Made by a program: the position numbers and the translations under genes. Below are positions 1 through 10,385 of a DNA stretch of 64,000 nucleotides, in pieces. Below the pieces are notes generated by a model. It worked only from the letters and a program-made list of their open reading frames with translations. It made no database searches and was not told where the DNA came from. Source of the DNA: Rhytidiadelphus loreus (taxonomy: Eukaryota; Streptophyta; Bryopsida; Hypnales; Hylocomiaceae); assembly GCA_947034895.1 (NCBI GenBank), contig OX344763.1:20677001-20741000 (forward strand), read 5' to 3'. Every line of letters starts with the position of its first letter. The first letter of the stretch is position 1.

Positions 1-81
1 TCAAAGCTCCGCCGTGCGGGAGCAACCCCAGGAATAACCAGTATCCAAGGATCCAAACTAGTATTTTGAAACTTAATTCTT

Positions 82-203
82 AAAGGAGGTACACATGACA
101 GTGTTTAACCGAACATTAAAAACTAATTTCCAAAATTCAAAGCAAAGTTTTAAGTTTAATCACTAAAGGAGGTACACATGACAGTGTTTAACCGAACATT
201 AGC
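82..203. repeat. Direct repeat, 83-bp period
   Basis: A segment beginning AAAGGAGGTACACATGACAG occurs at 82 and again at 165. Roughly the first 37 bases are the same in the two units. Two units only. No function can be assigned. Confidence 0.8.
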
Positions 204-404
204 AACTATTCAAACCAAACACCCGTTATACAACGAGTTTTGGCACGTGGTGATGCTCAAAACCTTTTGGCAAAGTCTAGCTTTGCCGCTTTAAAGTTTT
301 AAGTTCACAGACTATTCTCAATTCACACAAATGGTTGGTTAGTATCAAAAGAACAACAATATCAAAGTAGAGTTTGGGAACTACTCCCACAACTCCCAAA
401 ATGT

Positions 405-540
405 CAAAGTTTTGGGGCTTGAAGCCTCCAAATTCAAGAAATAATTGGGTTAACACAAATAATACTAGAGTTAGGGGATTTCCTCCACCTAAACTCTTGA
501 AAAACAAAGTTTTGGGGCTTGAAGCCTCCAAATTCAAACA
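405..540. repeat. Direct repeat, 100-bp period
   Basis: A roughly 33-bp phrase starting CAAAGTTTTGGGGCTTGAAG occurs at 405 and again at 505. Only the phrase is conserved and the spacer differs, so this is an old duplication. Confidence 0.8.
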
Positions 541-2497
541 AGAAAAGAAACAAAGCTTTGAAGGGGCCCTCCGGACCTTCAAAGTACAAGAGAAAACAAG
601 AAAATAGAAGAAAATAGCCAAAATTTGGCTTTAAAAAGTTCTTCGACAAGTGTCGGTAGCACGACAAGAGCAACAACAAGAATGAAACAAAGAATGAGGG
701 CCACGAACAACCTCGAGGAAGGGCCTTATATACTCGCTCCCGGCCCCCCCCCCCGGTAAGATGTTCGTAATTATTATCTTTTACTTTCAATCTAGATATT
801 TTGCTAAACTACCTAAACGTATTTTCAAAATAATCTTTGTTTAATGGGAAGGAAGGTTCTCAAGCGAGTTCCTTCTAGGCCCTAAATGGCCTTAGAATCT
901 TTTCCCAAATCAAATATTTGATTTTCCCAAAGATATTTTGAAAACCTACCTAATTAACCAAGATATTTTGTGTTTTAATCTAGGGTTAGTTCTAAATTGG
1001 CTTTCTTTAGTCCAAAAGATGGCTTCTTACGCAAGACAAGTATCTTGGGCAAATCCAATCTTCGATTTTACAAGAGATATTTGCAAAATCAACCCAGATT
1101 AATCCAAAATTACCTTTTAAAAGTCAAACTAAGGGCTGACCCTCTCTATCTTTTGAGGGACAACTCAAAACTGAAAACAAATTGCGCCATCGCGTTCAGA
1201 AGACCCCAATTAGCCTAAAGGACCCCTTACCCCTACCTCTCCAGCCGTTTTAAAGCGCAAATTTGAGTCATGGTAACTCAGAACAAAAGTTAAAAAGCTA
1301 ACTTTTGGAGTTTGCGTCTTTTGATGAAACTGTTGGTCCTGGATGGTTTAGAATATTCGTGGGAGTAAGAATTGACCCTTGAAACACTCCGTTCGGACAC
1401 CGCTAGCTCCTGGTTCGCCGGTCAACCTGCCGCCAAGTTGTAAATTCTTGTAAAATTCGCTGTCGGTCCTAATTTTGGTACTTGGGAATGTCGGAATGTC
1501 TTCAAACTTGATAAGGCTCTTTATTGGCACACAAAACACTATCCTAATTTTTAGTGAGATTTTACCGCAACATTGGTAATTTCTAGGAATTTACGAATGT
1601 AGTTTTAAACGGTTGACTTCCCATGGAGTCATCGTGGAGTTTTGTAAAATCCCGAAACTTTTGGGCAATCTTCTACAAGATGTCCATCAACTAAGGGCAA
1701 AACCAAATCTCCAATAAGAATGCTATTTTTAGCAATTCCTTAATCATTTCCACTCGGGGGGGAAATTATTCTTGATACCGGGGGAATCTTGGATGATCGG
1801 GCTTCTATTTGACCTCTTGGCATGCTTTGACCTAGAAAAGCACCTCTCTGTATGTTCCAATCATCATTTCCTCCATCTTGGTCTGTGAATGAATATATTT
1901 CTCAAAATTACCTGCAAACAATAAATCTAACTCTTTCGAGTTGGATTTGGACTGACTATGACTAGACTCTAACTTTTAACCAGTTTGTTACATGTATACT
2001 TATAGCTGTTGTATTACATGAACAAGACACTAGGACTGGTTAACTCTCAAATTCTCACATCGCTCGGAATTACTAACTTAACTACTTATTTCTACTAATA
2101 AGACCTAAAATTAGTGAAAATGTAACGTCTTACGTGTTTCACGCATTTAAGGCCATTACATACCCCTTTGGTAGAGACTTCTACCAAGACCTACAATAAT
2201 TGTATTTTTATATGTTTTTTCCTATTTTTCACTTAAAAATTAACTAAAAATTGCGAAAAATAAGTTCAGAGTTCCAAGTGCCAACTTGAGGGCTCACAGG
2301 GGGCACTTAACCAAAGATGATTTCAATCCAAAATATCAATTGATTGTGTCATTTGTATGTTGTTTTTCTACAATGAAGCATGATATATTGCAAGATGATG
2401 AAAAAAATTAAAAAATTTGGCTTCATACTTGTGGTAATTGAAATGCTTTTGAAAGGCTAGAGGATCATGATGATATGATTGTTAATCCTGTTTCAAC

Positions 2498-2676
2498 CAG
2501 GGTTGCAATTCAGGAGGACAACTGCGACTGCGTCGGAATTTACCCCGAGGTAAATCGGACGGACGGCTCCGTTTTACCCAGTGTCCCCCGCGTCCGCCAC
2601 GTTTGGATGTCCTCGCGTCCGGACGTCCGCTTTTTGGACGTGATTTTGGACTGGACGCTCCAATTCATCAACCCTG
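2498..2676. mobile_element. Possible hAT-type MITE (179 bp)
   Basis: The segment starts with CAGGGTTG and ends with its reverse complement CAACCCTG; inside these 8-bp ends both sides also share CAATTC. CAGGGTTG-like ends are typical of hAT elements. The 8 bp outside each end (GTTTCAAC and GCTGCATC) agree at only 5 positions, so a target-site duplication is at best decayed. The interior is rich in CGTCCG/CGGACG words. It lies over the 3' end of the minus-strand reading frame at 2574-3386 and probably supplied that frame's stop codon. Confidence 0.35.
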
Positions 2677-3386
2677 GCTGCATCTCCTTTGCCAACCTCA
2701 GCCTGCTCCGCAACTGAATTTGTAATGTCAACGGTTGAACTGGGTACCTGTGTGCCGGTGCTATTGTCCTGGATTTCTTCCGTCCCTGCACAAACAACTG
2801 GACTTCGCACATGCTTTCCGTCGCCCTTGTCGTGCTCTTCTTCATTTTCAGCAGACATTACAAGGATTGGCAACTTGTTGGCTCCTTCTTCCTCGCATGA
2901 AGGAACATGAACCTCTTTAGACGCGGCCTCTGTTGGCTTCAATGAGCCCCCCTTTTCGATGGGTAGATTCAAGTCATCTTCAAGCGTAGGGGGGCCTTCC
3001 ATGTCACTTGCCCCAACCACAACGTCTGGAGTCCCTTTTATCCCTGCAGAAGTCTTCATTTCGCCTCCCACACTTCTAGTATATGCGTCTGTCGACGGAG
3101 CTGCTACCTCACTAGTAGCGGCTGGTGGACTGGGAGGTCTGTCAGCAACTTTCCAGCGCGGTGATAGAGGCACAGTTGGCTCCTTGTCCTCAGAGTCGGA
3201 GGACAAAGTCACATCGGCCTTCTTTGCGATGAAAGTGGGGGGAGGTCCCCGTTTTGCTCTGCTAGGGTGTTTCACACTATTCTTGATAGACTGGCGGCAG
3301 GGTTGTTCGCTGCGACAGCGCGACACCGTGACAGACAGACGTCGCGCGACGTCTAGTAGAGCCCGCGCGATGTCACGAAAAGTCAA
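2574..3386 (-). CDS. Hypothetical acidic low-complexity protein fragment
   Basis: A 270-codon open frame rich in Glu, Asp, Ser, Pro and Thr, without a recognised domain. The middle (about 2690-3270) looks like disordered-protein coding sequence, with patches such as SSDSEDKEPTVPLSP. The last ~35 codons are translated from the MITE-like insertion at 2498-2676, so the natural C-terminus is lost. The first ~30 codons run through a palindrome-rich GACGTC segment that looks like 5' leader, so the true start is probably near 3300-3250. It is divergent from the pseudogene at 3979 and shares the motif cluster at 3477-3805 as upstream region. It could be one exon of a larger gene. Weak call. Confidence 0.3.
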   Translation of the reverse strand: MTFRDIARALLDVARRLSVTVSRCRSEQPCRQSIKNSVKHPSRAKRGPPPTFIAKKADVTLSSDSEDKEPTVPLSPRWKVADRPPSPPAATSEVAAPSTDAYTRSVGGEMKTSAGIKGTPDVVVGASDMEGPPTLEDDLNLPIEKGGSLKPTEAASKEVHVPSCEEEGANKLPILVMSAENEEEHDKGDGKHVRSPVVCAGTEEIQDNSTGTQVPSSTVDITNSVAEQAEVGKGDAARVDELERPVQNHVQKADVRTRGHPNVADAGDTG

Positions 3387-3450
3387 ATTTACCTTTGACT
3401 TTACAGGAAATTACCCCCCTCCAAGTGGATGCCACATGGCATCCACTTGG
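3337..3450. repeat. Two strong palindromes beside the motif cluster
   Basis: AGACGTCGCGCGACGTCT at 3337-3354 is a perfect 18-bp palindrome. At 3421-3450 the arms CCAAGTGGATGCC and GGCATCCACTTGG flank a 4-nt loop, giving a perfect 13-bp stem. They separate the minus-strand frame from the GC-rich cluster. A related GACGTC-rich and TTTAC-containing segment borders the cluster at 25828-26185 (about 26250-26340, opposite orientation). Confidence 0.85.
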
Positions 3451-3476
3451 CAAACTGGAGGGCGCGTACGGGTAGG

Positions 3477-3805
3477 AGAGTGCGGGTAGGGGCGATTGCG
3501 GGTGGACGAGGGCGACTGCGGGTGGGCGACTACGGGTGGGCGAGGGCGACTGCGGGTGGGCGACTGCGGATTTCTGAGGGAGACCGCGGGTGGGCGACTG
3601 CGGGTTTGGCAGGGAGACCGCGGGTTCAGGAAGTATTCTTGGGTAGGCGACCGCGGGTGCGCAAAAGGTACCTAGACCCGGTGTTGGACCCGAAGTCGCC
3701 CAATTTGGACCCGTTGTCGCCCTCTCGAGACCCGCTGTCGCCCTACCCAGACCCGCAGTCGTTGGATACGCAGTTGCCCTATCCGTACTCGCCCCCCTAG
3801 ACCGA
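3477..3805. repeat. GC-rich motif cluster 1 (bidirectional)
   Basis: Reiterated GGGCGACTGCGGGT on the plus strand from about 3480 to 3660, switching to the complement (GACCCGCTGTCGCCC) from about 3670 to 3800. The two halves are inverted arms. Each half presents its C-rich strand as sense to the adjacent gene: the minus-strand frame to the left and the plus-strand pseudogene to the right. ORFs reading through it are artefacts of the repeat. Confidence 0.85.
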
Positions 3806-3813
3806 AGTCACTC

Positions 3814-3900
3814 GCCCTATATAGCCAGTAGCCCATCATCATGCTATCACCTTCATTTTCCATTGAGGCTTTCTGTCTTGCAGCCTTTGTTGGCTGCATG
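3814..3900 (+). promoter_or_regulatory. Putative core promoter of the 3979 pseudogene
   Basis: CTATATAG at 3817-3824 is a good TATA box. CTATCACCTT at about 3843-3852 and TTGGCTGCATG at 3890-3900 resemble the TTTCACCTAC..GTGGCTG box found between motif cluster and start codon at the other loci in this window. The first ATG of the frame follows at 3979. Confidence 0.45.
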
Positions 3901-3978
3901 CGTGATCCTTTTGGATAATATATATACTATTTTTTGCTATCATTTGGTTCTTAGAATTTTGCGACGTCTGCAAATCTC

Positions 3979-6486
3979 ATGGCAACTGGAGGTAGCAGTG
4001 ATGGGTCCCTTCCAGTTTTTTCCACTGTACGCACTCCTGGTGCAATTAGGAAGGCTGCCAAAGACAAGACCAGAAAAAGGAGGGGTAACATTCACAAGAA
4101 GCGATGGCATGTGTTGAACAATGATAACCACCTAGCTTTCAAAGGGTGGAACGAGGAGCTAGAGCCATGGAGTATGCAGGTGTGCGAAGACTACATTGAA
4201 TGGTGTCACACTAGGAAGTTCTTTCCGGCATGGCGCCATCATTACAACCGACACAATAACAAGGCAAATTTGAAGTATTGTGAAAATCCAACTTTCATAC
4301 GAAGGTGTTTAGAATTGTGGCAGGTCCTCTACAAAACCCCTTTTGTAGATAGGAATGAGGCCCCTTTGTTCATTGCTAGAGGTGCCTATGCTGAGGTCGC
4401 CTTGAACAAATAGGTTGACTGGACCACGATCAAAGAAAGTACCTACGTGGAGCGTCTAGAAGTTGGAATAATTCCAAGAGGGGTTCTAAAATTTCCAGAG
4501 GGTGGACTTGGGCCTTTTCGAAGTGATCCACAAAACAAAGAAACTCAAGAGGTGGACACGGAAGAATCAGAAGAGGATAATGATTCAGATGGCACACGGA
4601 TTCCTAAGCTTGTACGAGTGAAGGAGCAGATTATCACCCCCGTCCAAGTTCCAGTTCCAGTTCCAGTTCCAGATCCAAATGTTCAAGCCGCTTCATCATC
4701 GCGGGGAAAGAAGATGAAACATCCTGCGAAGGTGCGACGGTCCACCACGAAAATTAGATTGGCATCAGCCTCAACCACAATTGCGACTCCAATCTTGCCA
4801 CCACAAGACGCCAGCAACGTCTTCGACATTGCTTTAAGTGACGACTCACCCGTATGTGCCACAAGTCACATTCCCATTCTACAGTCTGAATCTGATGTTG
4901 TTCACAATGCGATGACGTTGGCGAAGGCTCTCGACCTCTTGAAGACCAAGGATGCACAAATTGCAACCTTAGAAGGTGATGTGAAGAAATGGCGGTCTAC
5001 ATGTGAACAAAAAAATGCTCTCATTTCTCAACAATCCAAAGAATTACAAGGCCTTCGAGAAAAAGAGCGTCAGACTTTCACATTGTCGGACATGGACGAA
5101 ACCTTTGTTGAGCAGGATCCACATCACTTGGACAAGCTTGTTGGAGACCTCACCAGCAATGTCATTCACCTTTCTCCCCCTGCCAAGCGTACGAAGCGTT
5201 CTTCAATTTTTCCAATGGCACCACTTCCGTTCGTCTCAAGAGATTCTAGCAATCCGCACGTTGATGGTTTGCAAGGGACTCAGGATTCACTTTCGTTTCC
5301 TGCCATTCCACATCTACAATCATCAAAGGAACTTGATTTGGCTGAGGAAAATAGAATGCTTCGAGAGAAGTTGGCAGTGTTGGCAGCGACATACTATCAT
5401 TGGAAGGTCGCGTGCATTCTCTCCGTGGATCGATCTCAACAAGTTGCGAAAGAGCTAGACAAAGTTTCGAAGAACTTTGTAGCAAATGCCCCTAAACGAG
5501 AGAATGGATTGACATCATGGGCATTGATGGAGGACATGTTTCCGGATAACATGTCCATGCTTGACGTGGCGGAAAAAAATGTCATAGACTGGGCACAAAA
5601 TGGTTGGGACCATGGAAATCAGATGTCTAGTCACTTCAACGAAAAAGACCAAAGTCTATTGTGGCCAAAGCCAGCTCATTTCGTCTTGGATCATACCAAA
5701 TGCCCCATATGTCTAGAACAATTTGGGCCAGAAGGAGGATGGGCACTTGGATCATGTACACATGTGTACCATCCTTAGTGTCTCATCACTCAATGTCTGA
5801 TTAGACGATGATGTGTGATTTGTGCAGCACCATTCCATGATCGCTTGTATACCATGTTCAACTTGATGACTTACATGCCACCTTCTTGGGAACACAATAG
5901 AGACACGACGGCAGAGACCTGATTTTGGGGACGAGACTTGCTTTGGAGTTGGCGAGAAGGCCTACATGATCAAGAAATGGGAGCTGCTGCCTCACAATTG
6001 AATTGGGAAACGGACCCGCGTGAAATTCTAAGAGTGGCATTCAACCTTATGGGAAAAGGAGCTCACAATGCAGGGAAGAGGGCGTTTTTTTTTCAATGCC
6101 TTGGTGGATATTTTGATAAGACATCCCAAACCTTCAAGTGGGGTGCTCATCCGGAAGGACACTGTTGGAATTTTGAAGGTGAACAAGGGGCTAATCGTGA
6201 TGAAAATGCCACTCCAGAAGACTTGAATAGTATGGCTTACCTCGACTCAACATACGGGCCTTATTATCAAAGCCAAGCACTCGATTATCTATTGGAGTTA
6301 CACTCTCCGCAAACTAAAAGGACACTTGAAGCTCTCAAGAACTCCAATGTCTTGGAATCTATTTTAGAAGCAGATGGACCTGCTTCAAGGACTCGTGCTA
6401 AGAAGAAACTGGTTGTTGGAGAGTCCAATGATTATGAACAAGGTGCAACGAGTGGTTCTCATAACAATCCAATGGACTTGAACTAA
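3979..6486 (+). pseudogene. WCH-family copy 1, with RING finger; four nonsense codons
   Basis: One continuous frame of about 836 codons beginning at ATG 3979 and broken by TAG 4411, TAG 5776, TGA 5809 and TGA 5920. Order of parts: a basic N-terminus; the family domain (about residues 50-145: EPW, WCHTRKFFPAWRHH, NKANLKYC, then VDWTTIKE just after the first stop); an acidic disordered stretch with a PVPVPVP run; coiled-coil-like helices; a C3HC4/C3H2C3-type RING finger (CPICLEQF, then GSCTHVYHP, CVICAAPFH); and a ~180-residue C-terminal region ending TAA 6486. RING fingers usually act in E3 ubiquitin ligases. The paralogues at 8161 and 19514 share the N-terminal domain but show no RING. The second, third and fourth stops fall where Gln, Arg and Trp codons would fit. 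Function of the family domain is unknown to me. Confidence 0.7.
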
Positions 6487-8160
6487 ATATTTCTATGAGA
6501 TACTTACTTCAACGGTGGTTCTAGTTAATCGTAGTAGTATACAAGATGTAAGGCCCATAGTATAAGGGCCATAGTATATCCATACTCGCACAATGTAGTA
6601 CTCTAGCAAAAGTTAGGGTTCAGATGTTGGCTTCTAAAACTATACCGCCTTGGCTGTGTATTGTACTACTATGCTTATGGACAACAACCTTCTATTGCTT
6701 TGGTTTTGAAGGTTTGGGCATACTTATACATTTGTAGCCTAAAATGTAATTGGTGAAATGCAAATACATTTGTTGTAATGCCTCGCACAATGATTCCATA
6801 CACGGTCCCCACAAAATTGCTATCTTCAAATCTTTTAATGAATTTTTTCCTTTTGAATTTTTTTCTCATACAACATGTTTTTGTTTACATGGAAAAATTT
6901 GATTCATTCCATTCAGATTTTTTATGAGAAAGTTATGGACCATTTTCTTTGGCGGGCAACTTGAGTCTACAGCTTCTTCTTTTAAAAGTTGCTTGTAGGA
7001 TTTGTTTCTCCAGGCAATTTCTACAATCTAAAAAAAAATTAGGTCCGGTCACATCGTTAACTTCACTTGATAGCACACTCTCACCATTTTCATTTCATTT
7101 TAGAGATATTCATTATTTAAATTTTACAACTACATCTTACCTACTTCTACTCAACAATTTCTTAAAGTATCCAAAATTGTTTTTGAAAATTGTTTTTTTC
7201 CCACACATAACCATAGGATCTTACACCTTACTAGTATGAGAATGTGTGGAAAAAATTTCAGAATTTTTCATCTTACAGATTGCAAGATATCCGCATTTAG
7301 AGTAAAAAAAACAATTTTTTCAGCACATTGCTGGACTACATTATTTGACTTTTAACATTTTTCACTTTAATTTCTTGCACTACAGAGTTTTGAGCTTTAA
7401 ACAAATATATAGTGGAGAATTGAGTTGAGAGTCTAAATAAAAAAAAGGTTTTCAAAAAAACTTAATTTTCATTCTTAAAAAACTTGTAGAATAGAAGTAC
7501 ATATGAGATTGAATGAAAATCTATTTTCTTTCTAAGATAGAATTAAAATGCACTAATCCCCACGGTCAAATTGTTGTTGCAAGCAAACTAAACCATGTCA
7601 AACTTCTTTTCTTGAACAATTGCCAAAATTGCGTTCCTAAATTAATCTTACAAGGTATTTTTCCCACCAGAAGCTCTAATTGCCCAATAAACAAGATTGT
7701 CCATAACTTTCTCATAAAATATCCAAATGAAATGAAAAAAAGCTTTCCGGATAGACAAAATTATAATCTATGAGGGAAAAAAACTTAGAAAAATAAATTC
7801 AAATGCTTGTCACATTTTTTTGATGCCCATTCTCCCCTGCTTTGGAGTTTGGACTATATGGGCATAACTTTTGTTCCCAGGCACCGATTGGAAAAAAAGT
7901 TATATTACCACAAAGGTAATCGTTTTTTCTATCTTCAAATAAAGTTTCAAAAATTCAGTCCCAAATTTCAGCCCGTAGGTACCATCTCTGACATCCATTC
8001 TTGCAAAGACACCAAATTCATAGCCCTCGTATTCAAAATATAATAAAAACATATGTACATTTCAAAAACAAAGGTGTGAATTTCTTTATTCCACAAAACC
8101 TTTGGAAAATCAAAAATTGGAAGGCCAAATTGTTTTTTTCTACCACACTAGATCCAACCA
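6487..8160. other. AT-rich spacer between convergent genes
   Basis: Lies between the 3' ends of WCH copies 1 (plus) and 2 (minus). It is AT-rich, with poly-A/T runs and no frame with coding character. It probably holds both 3' untranslated regions and unique filler. Confidence 0.5.
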
Positions 8161-9651
8161 CTAAGCATTTTTTTCACTATTCACAAAGTCACTTTCTTTG
8201 GGCTCCGGTCTCATTCTTTGAAGTTCCGCACGGGTGGCACCTATGCCTTCATAGGCCCACTTGCGCCATTCCTTAAAATAAAGGATGTGGCGCTCCAAGT
8301 CCAATATGCCCTCGTGCAACAACTCTTGTTTTTTCTCCAGTAGCTTCACCAAATAAAAAAGCGTTGCTCTTTCTTCTGTATTGCTACCATAATCCGGAGC
8401 TAAAGCCAAGATGCCCTCTTTTTTGGCTTCTTTTAAGGCATCATCATAATATTCCATCTCTAGCTCACGTATTTGAAGATTCAAGCTTCTCCTTTTGCTT
8501 TGATGGGACCATTTATCACGTTGCAAAAGATCAAGTTTATTTTGAAGCACCGCTAAATCATCGGAAATGTGTGCTCGCCCGTCTTCGATCTTCTTGAAAT
8601 AATTTACTCTACTTTTGTTTAACTTAGAGTAAATCTTCTCATTTTCAGCAACGGCGTTTTCAGTCGCCTCTAACTCCTTCTTCAACCCATCCACAACAGT
8701 TGGATTCACTGGAAGATGTTGTACCTTCTCTTTCAAATTCATAAGATCCGCTACTGTTGAAGTCAAAGCTGCTCGTGCACTTTCGATCTTAGTGCCCAAC
8801 ATCTCCAAATTGTCTTCCGAATCATTGTCACTACTTCCGCTAGACCCAATGTCTGCACCAGAACGGTCCACATTGATCGGTACATGAACATCTTCGCTTT
8901 GTTTTTGAATCTTGGACAATGATTGCGGCTCCTCAAGCTTCCTCTTGCCCTTCTTGTCAACTTGAACGTCTTCAGCCGCCTCTTGTTTTTCTTTGCCAAT
9001 GTCTTCGTCGTCACTCTCAAAAGAATATCCATCGTATTCGTGAGTGTGCTCATCTGAGCTAGAAGTTGAAGACCATTGAACTTGGTCATCACCAACAACC
9101 AACTTGCCAGGCTTTGCCTCTAAAAGCTTCTGATTTGCTTGAAGAAGTCCTTCTTCATCCAGCACTATCGGTCTGTCCGGGCGGTCACCGATAGGAAGCT
9201 CCTTCAAGGTTGTCCAATCTACCTTTTTCTTCAATTGAACTTCAACGTACACCATTTGCACAAGATAGAAAGAGAAGTTGTCATTTCGATAAGGTTGGGA
9301 CTCCAAATAGAGTTGTTGCCATACCTCCAAACACCTTCGCTGGAAGACAACACTCTTGCAGTAAGCCAAATTTGCCTTATTAGACTTCACGTGCAAAGGG
9401 TGTCGCCAAAACGGGAACAACTTGTTGATGTGGCACCAATCCACATATTTGTTTACAGTTTCATATGTCCAAGGCTCTGGTTCTACTTCCCATCCCAAAA
9501 AGGCCTTCATCTTTGGATGCAACAAGATGGATACACGCTTCTTGCGAGGTTTGCCGCTCCTTTTACGATCCTTGTCATGAACCGCCTTTTTGTTGAGCCG
9601 AAGTCGGTATCTTGACATACCGTGTGGCGGTTGAGAGTCCTCGCCCTTCAT
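8161..9651 (-). CDS. WCH-family copy 2, intact coiled-coil protein
   Basis: An uninterrupted frame of about 496 residues. I start at the ATG at 9651, because the frame upstream offers only a GTG. The basic N-terminus (about residues 1-45) contains a KRSGKPRKKR patch that could be a nuclear localisation signal. The family domain (about 50-165) carries W..EPEPWT, YVDWCHINKLFPFWRH, NKANLAYC, RRCLEVWQ and VDWTTLKE, aligning position by position with copies 1 and 3. An acidic serine-rich linker (SSTSSSDEHTHEYD) follows, and the C-terminal half is heptad-like coiled coil ending in a basic tail. I know no characterised homologue. The Trp/Cys/His pattern could be a metal-binding fold or a helical DNA-binding module, but that is a guess. 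GC-rich cluster 2 lies upstream in the standard orientation. No stops or frameshifts, so it may still be expressed. Confidence 0.7.
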   Translation of the reverse strand: MKGEDSQPPHGMSRYRLRLNKKAVHDKDRKRSGKPRKKRVSILLHPKMKAFLGWEVEPEPWTYETVNKYVDWCHINKLFPFWRHPLHVKSNKANLAYCKSVVFQRRCLEVWQQLYLESQPYRNDNFSFYLVQMVYVEVQLKKKVDWTTLKELPIGDRPDRPIVLDEEGLLQANQKLLEAKPGKLVVGDDQVQWSSTSSSDEHTHEYDGYSFESDDEDIGKEKQEAAEDVQVDKKGKRKLEEPQSLSKIQKQSEDVHVPINVDRSGADIGSSGSSDNDSEDNLEMLGTKIESARAALTSTVADLMNLKEKVQHLPVNPTVVDGLKKELEATENAVAENEKIYSKLNKSRVNYFKKIEDGRAHISDDLAVLQNKLDLLQRDKWSHQSKRRSLNLQIRELEMEYYDDALKEAKKEGILALAPDYGSNTEERATLFYLVKLLEKKQELLHEGILDLERHILYFKEWRKWAYEGIGATRAELQRMRPEPKESDFVNSEKNA

Positions 9652-9692
9652 AACGATCACTTCGTCTCAAAAGTAGCCAACTAAGTACTATG

Positions 9693-9906
9693 CGGTTTAG
9701 GGTTGCAAGCCTAAACCGTAGGTGTAAAAAATGCTAAACGTAATCCTATCACATTTAACATTTACAAAAATACAATGTTCTCGTGAAACACCCTATGTCA
9801 TCCAAGCGTGAATAAAATGAGCTGTGCAAAGGGACAAAAATCCCCCCCCACAACTCAAACCCCTAGCTTCTGTGCACGCATTCAGCCACGTCAGCAGGTG
9901 AAAGAC
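9693..9906 (-). promoter_or_regulatory. Shared upstream boxes of WCH copy 2
   Basis: Read on the minus strand, CTTTCACCTGCTGACGTGGC spans the box shared with the loci at 13.8, 16.25 and 19.34 kb. Nearer the gene, CGGTTTAGG (9693-9701) and CCTAAACCG (9710-9718) form a 9-bp hairpin containing a telobox-like TTTAGGG. The same TGCGGTTTAGGGTT phrase occurs just before WCH copy 3 (about 19459). Confidence 0.5.
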
Positions 9907-9936
9907 AGTGCGCAGAATGCCAGGGAAAATTTAATG

Positions 9937-10385
9937 GCGACTGCGGGTGGAGGAGAACGCTGATGTACCCGAGGTCGCCCTTGGGGCGCGTGCGGGTCCT
10001 GAAGTGGGGCGAGTGCGGGTCAGCCCAGTGCTCCAGGGCGACCACGGGTCCGGAAGTGGGGCGACTGCGGGTCAGCGCAAGTGCTCCAGGGCGACCGCGG
10101 GTCCTAGAGTGGGGCGACTGCGGGTTTGGACAGGTGCTCCAACGCGACCGCGGGTCGAAGGAGCCCGAGCGAGTGGGCGACCGCGGGTCCAGGGCGACTT
10201 CGGGTCCAGGGCGACTGCGGGTCCTAGGCGACCGCGGGTCCAGGGCGACCACGGGTCCACTTTGCGAAGGCGACCGCGGGTCCTGGGCGACAGCGAGTCC
10301 TGGGCGACCGCGGGTCCTGGGCGACAGCGAGTCCTGGGCGACAGCAGGTCCTGGGTGACCTCGGGTCCCAGGCGACCGCGAGTCC
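9937..10385. repeat. GC-rich motif cluster 2
   Basis: Dozens of GGGCGACCGCGGGTC variants on the plus strand, so the C-rich strand is sense for the minus-strand gene at 8161-9651. Between about 10180 and 10260 the copies are tandem with a 17-bp period; elsewhere they are separated by variable spacers. Several long frames cross it with Arg/Pro/Ser-rich translations and are not genes. Confidence 0.9.

Larger units (their letters stand above)
1..2497. other. Left flank without a recognisable gene
   Basis: I see no supported coding gene in this stretch. It contains two short tandem duplications (listed separately), a TATA-like stretch followed by a run of C around 730-757, and AT-rich unique sequence. 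The repeated phrases and the TATA-like site would suit a decayed LTR or promoter region, but no protease, integrase or reverse transcriptase motif is visible, so I do not name an element. Confidence 0.4.
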
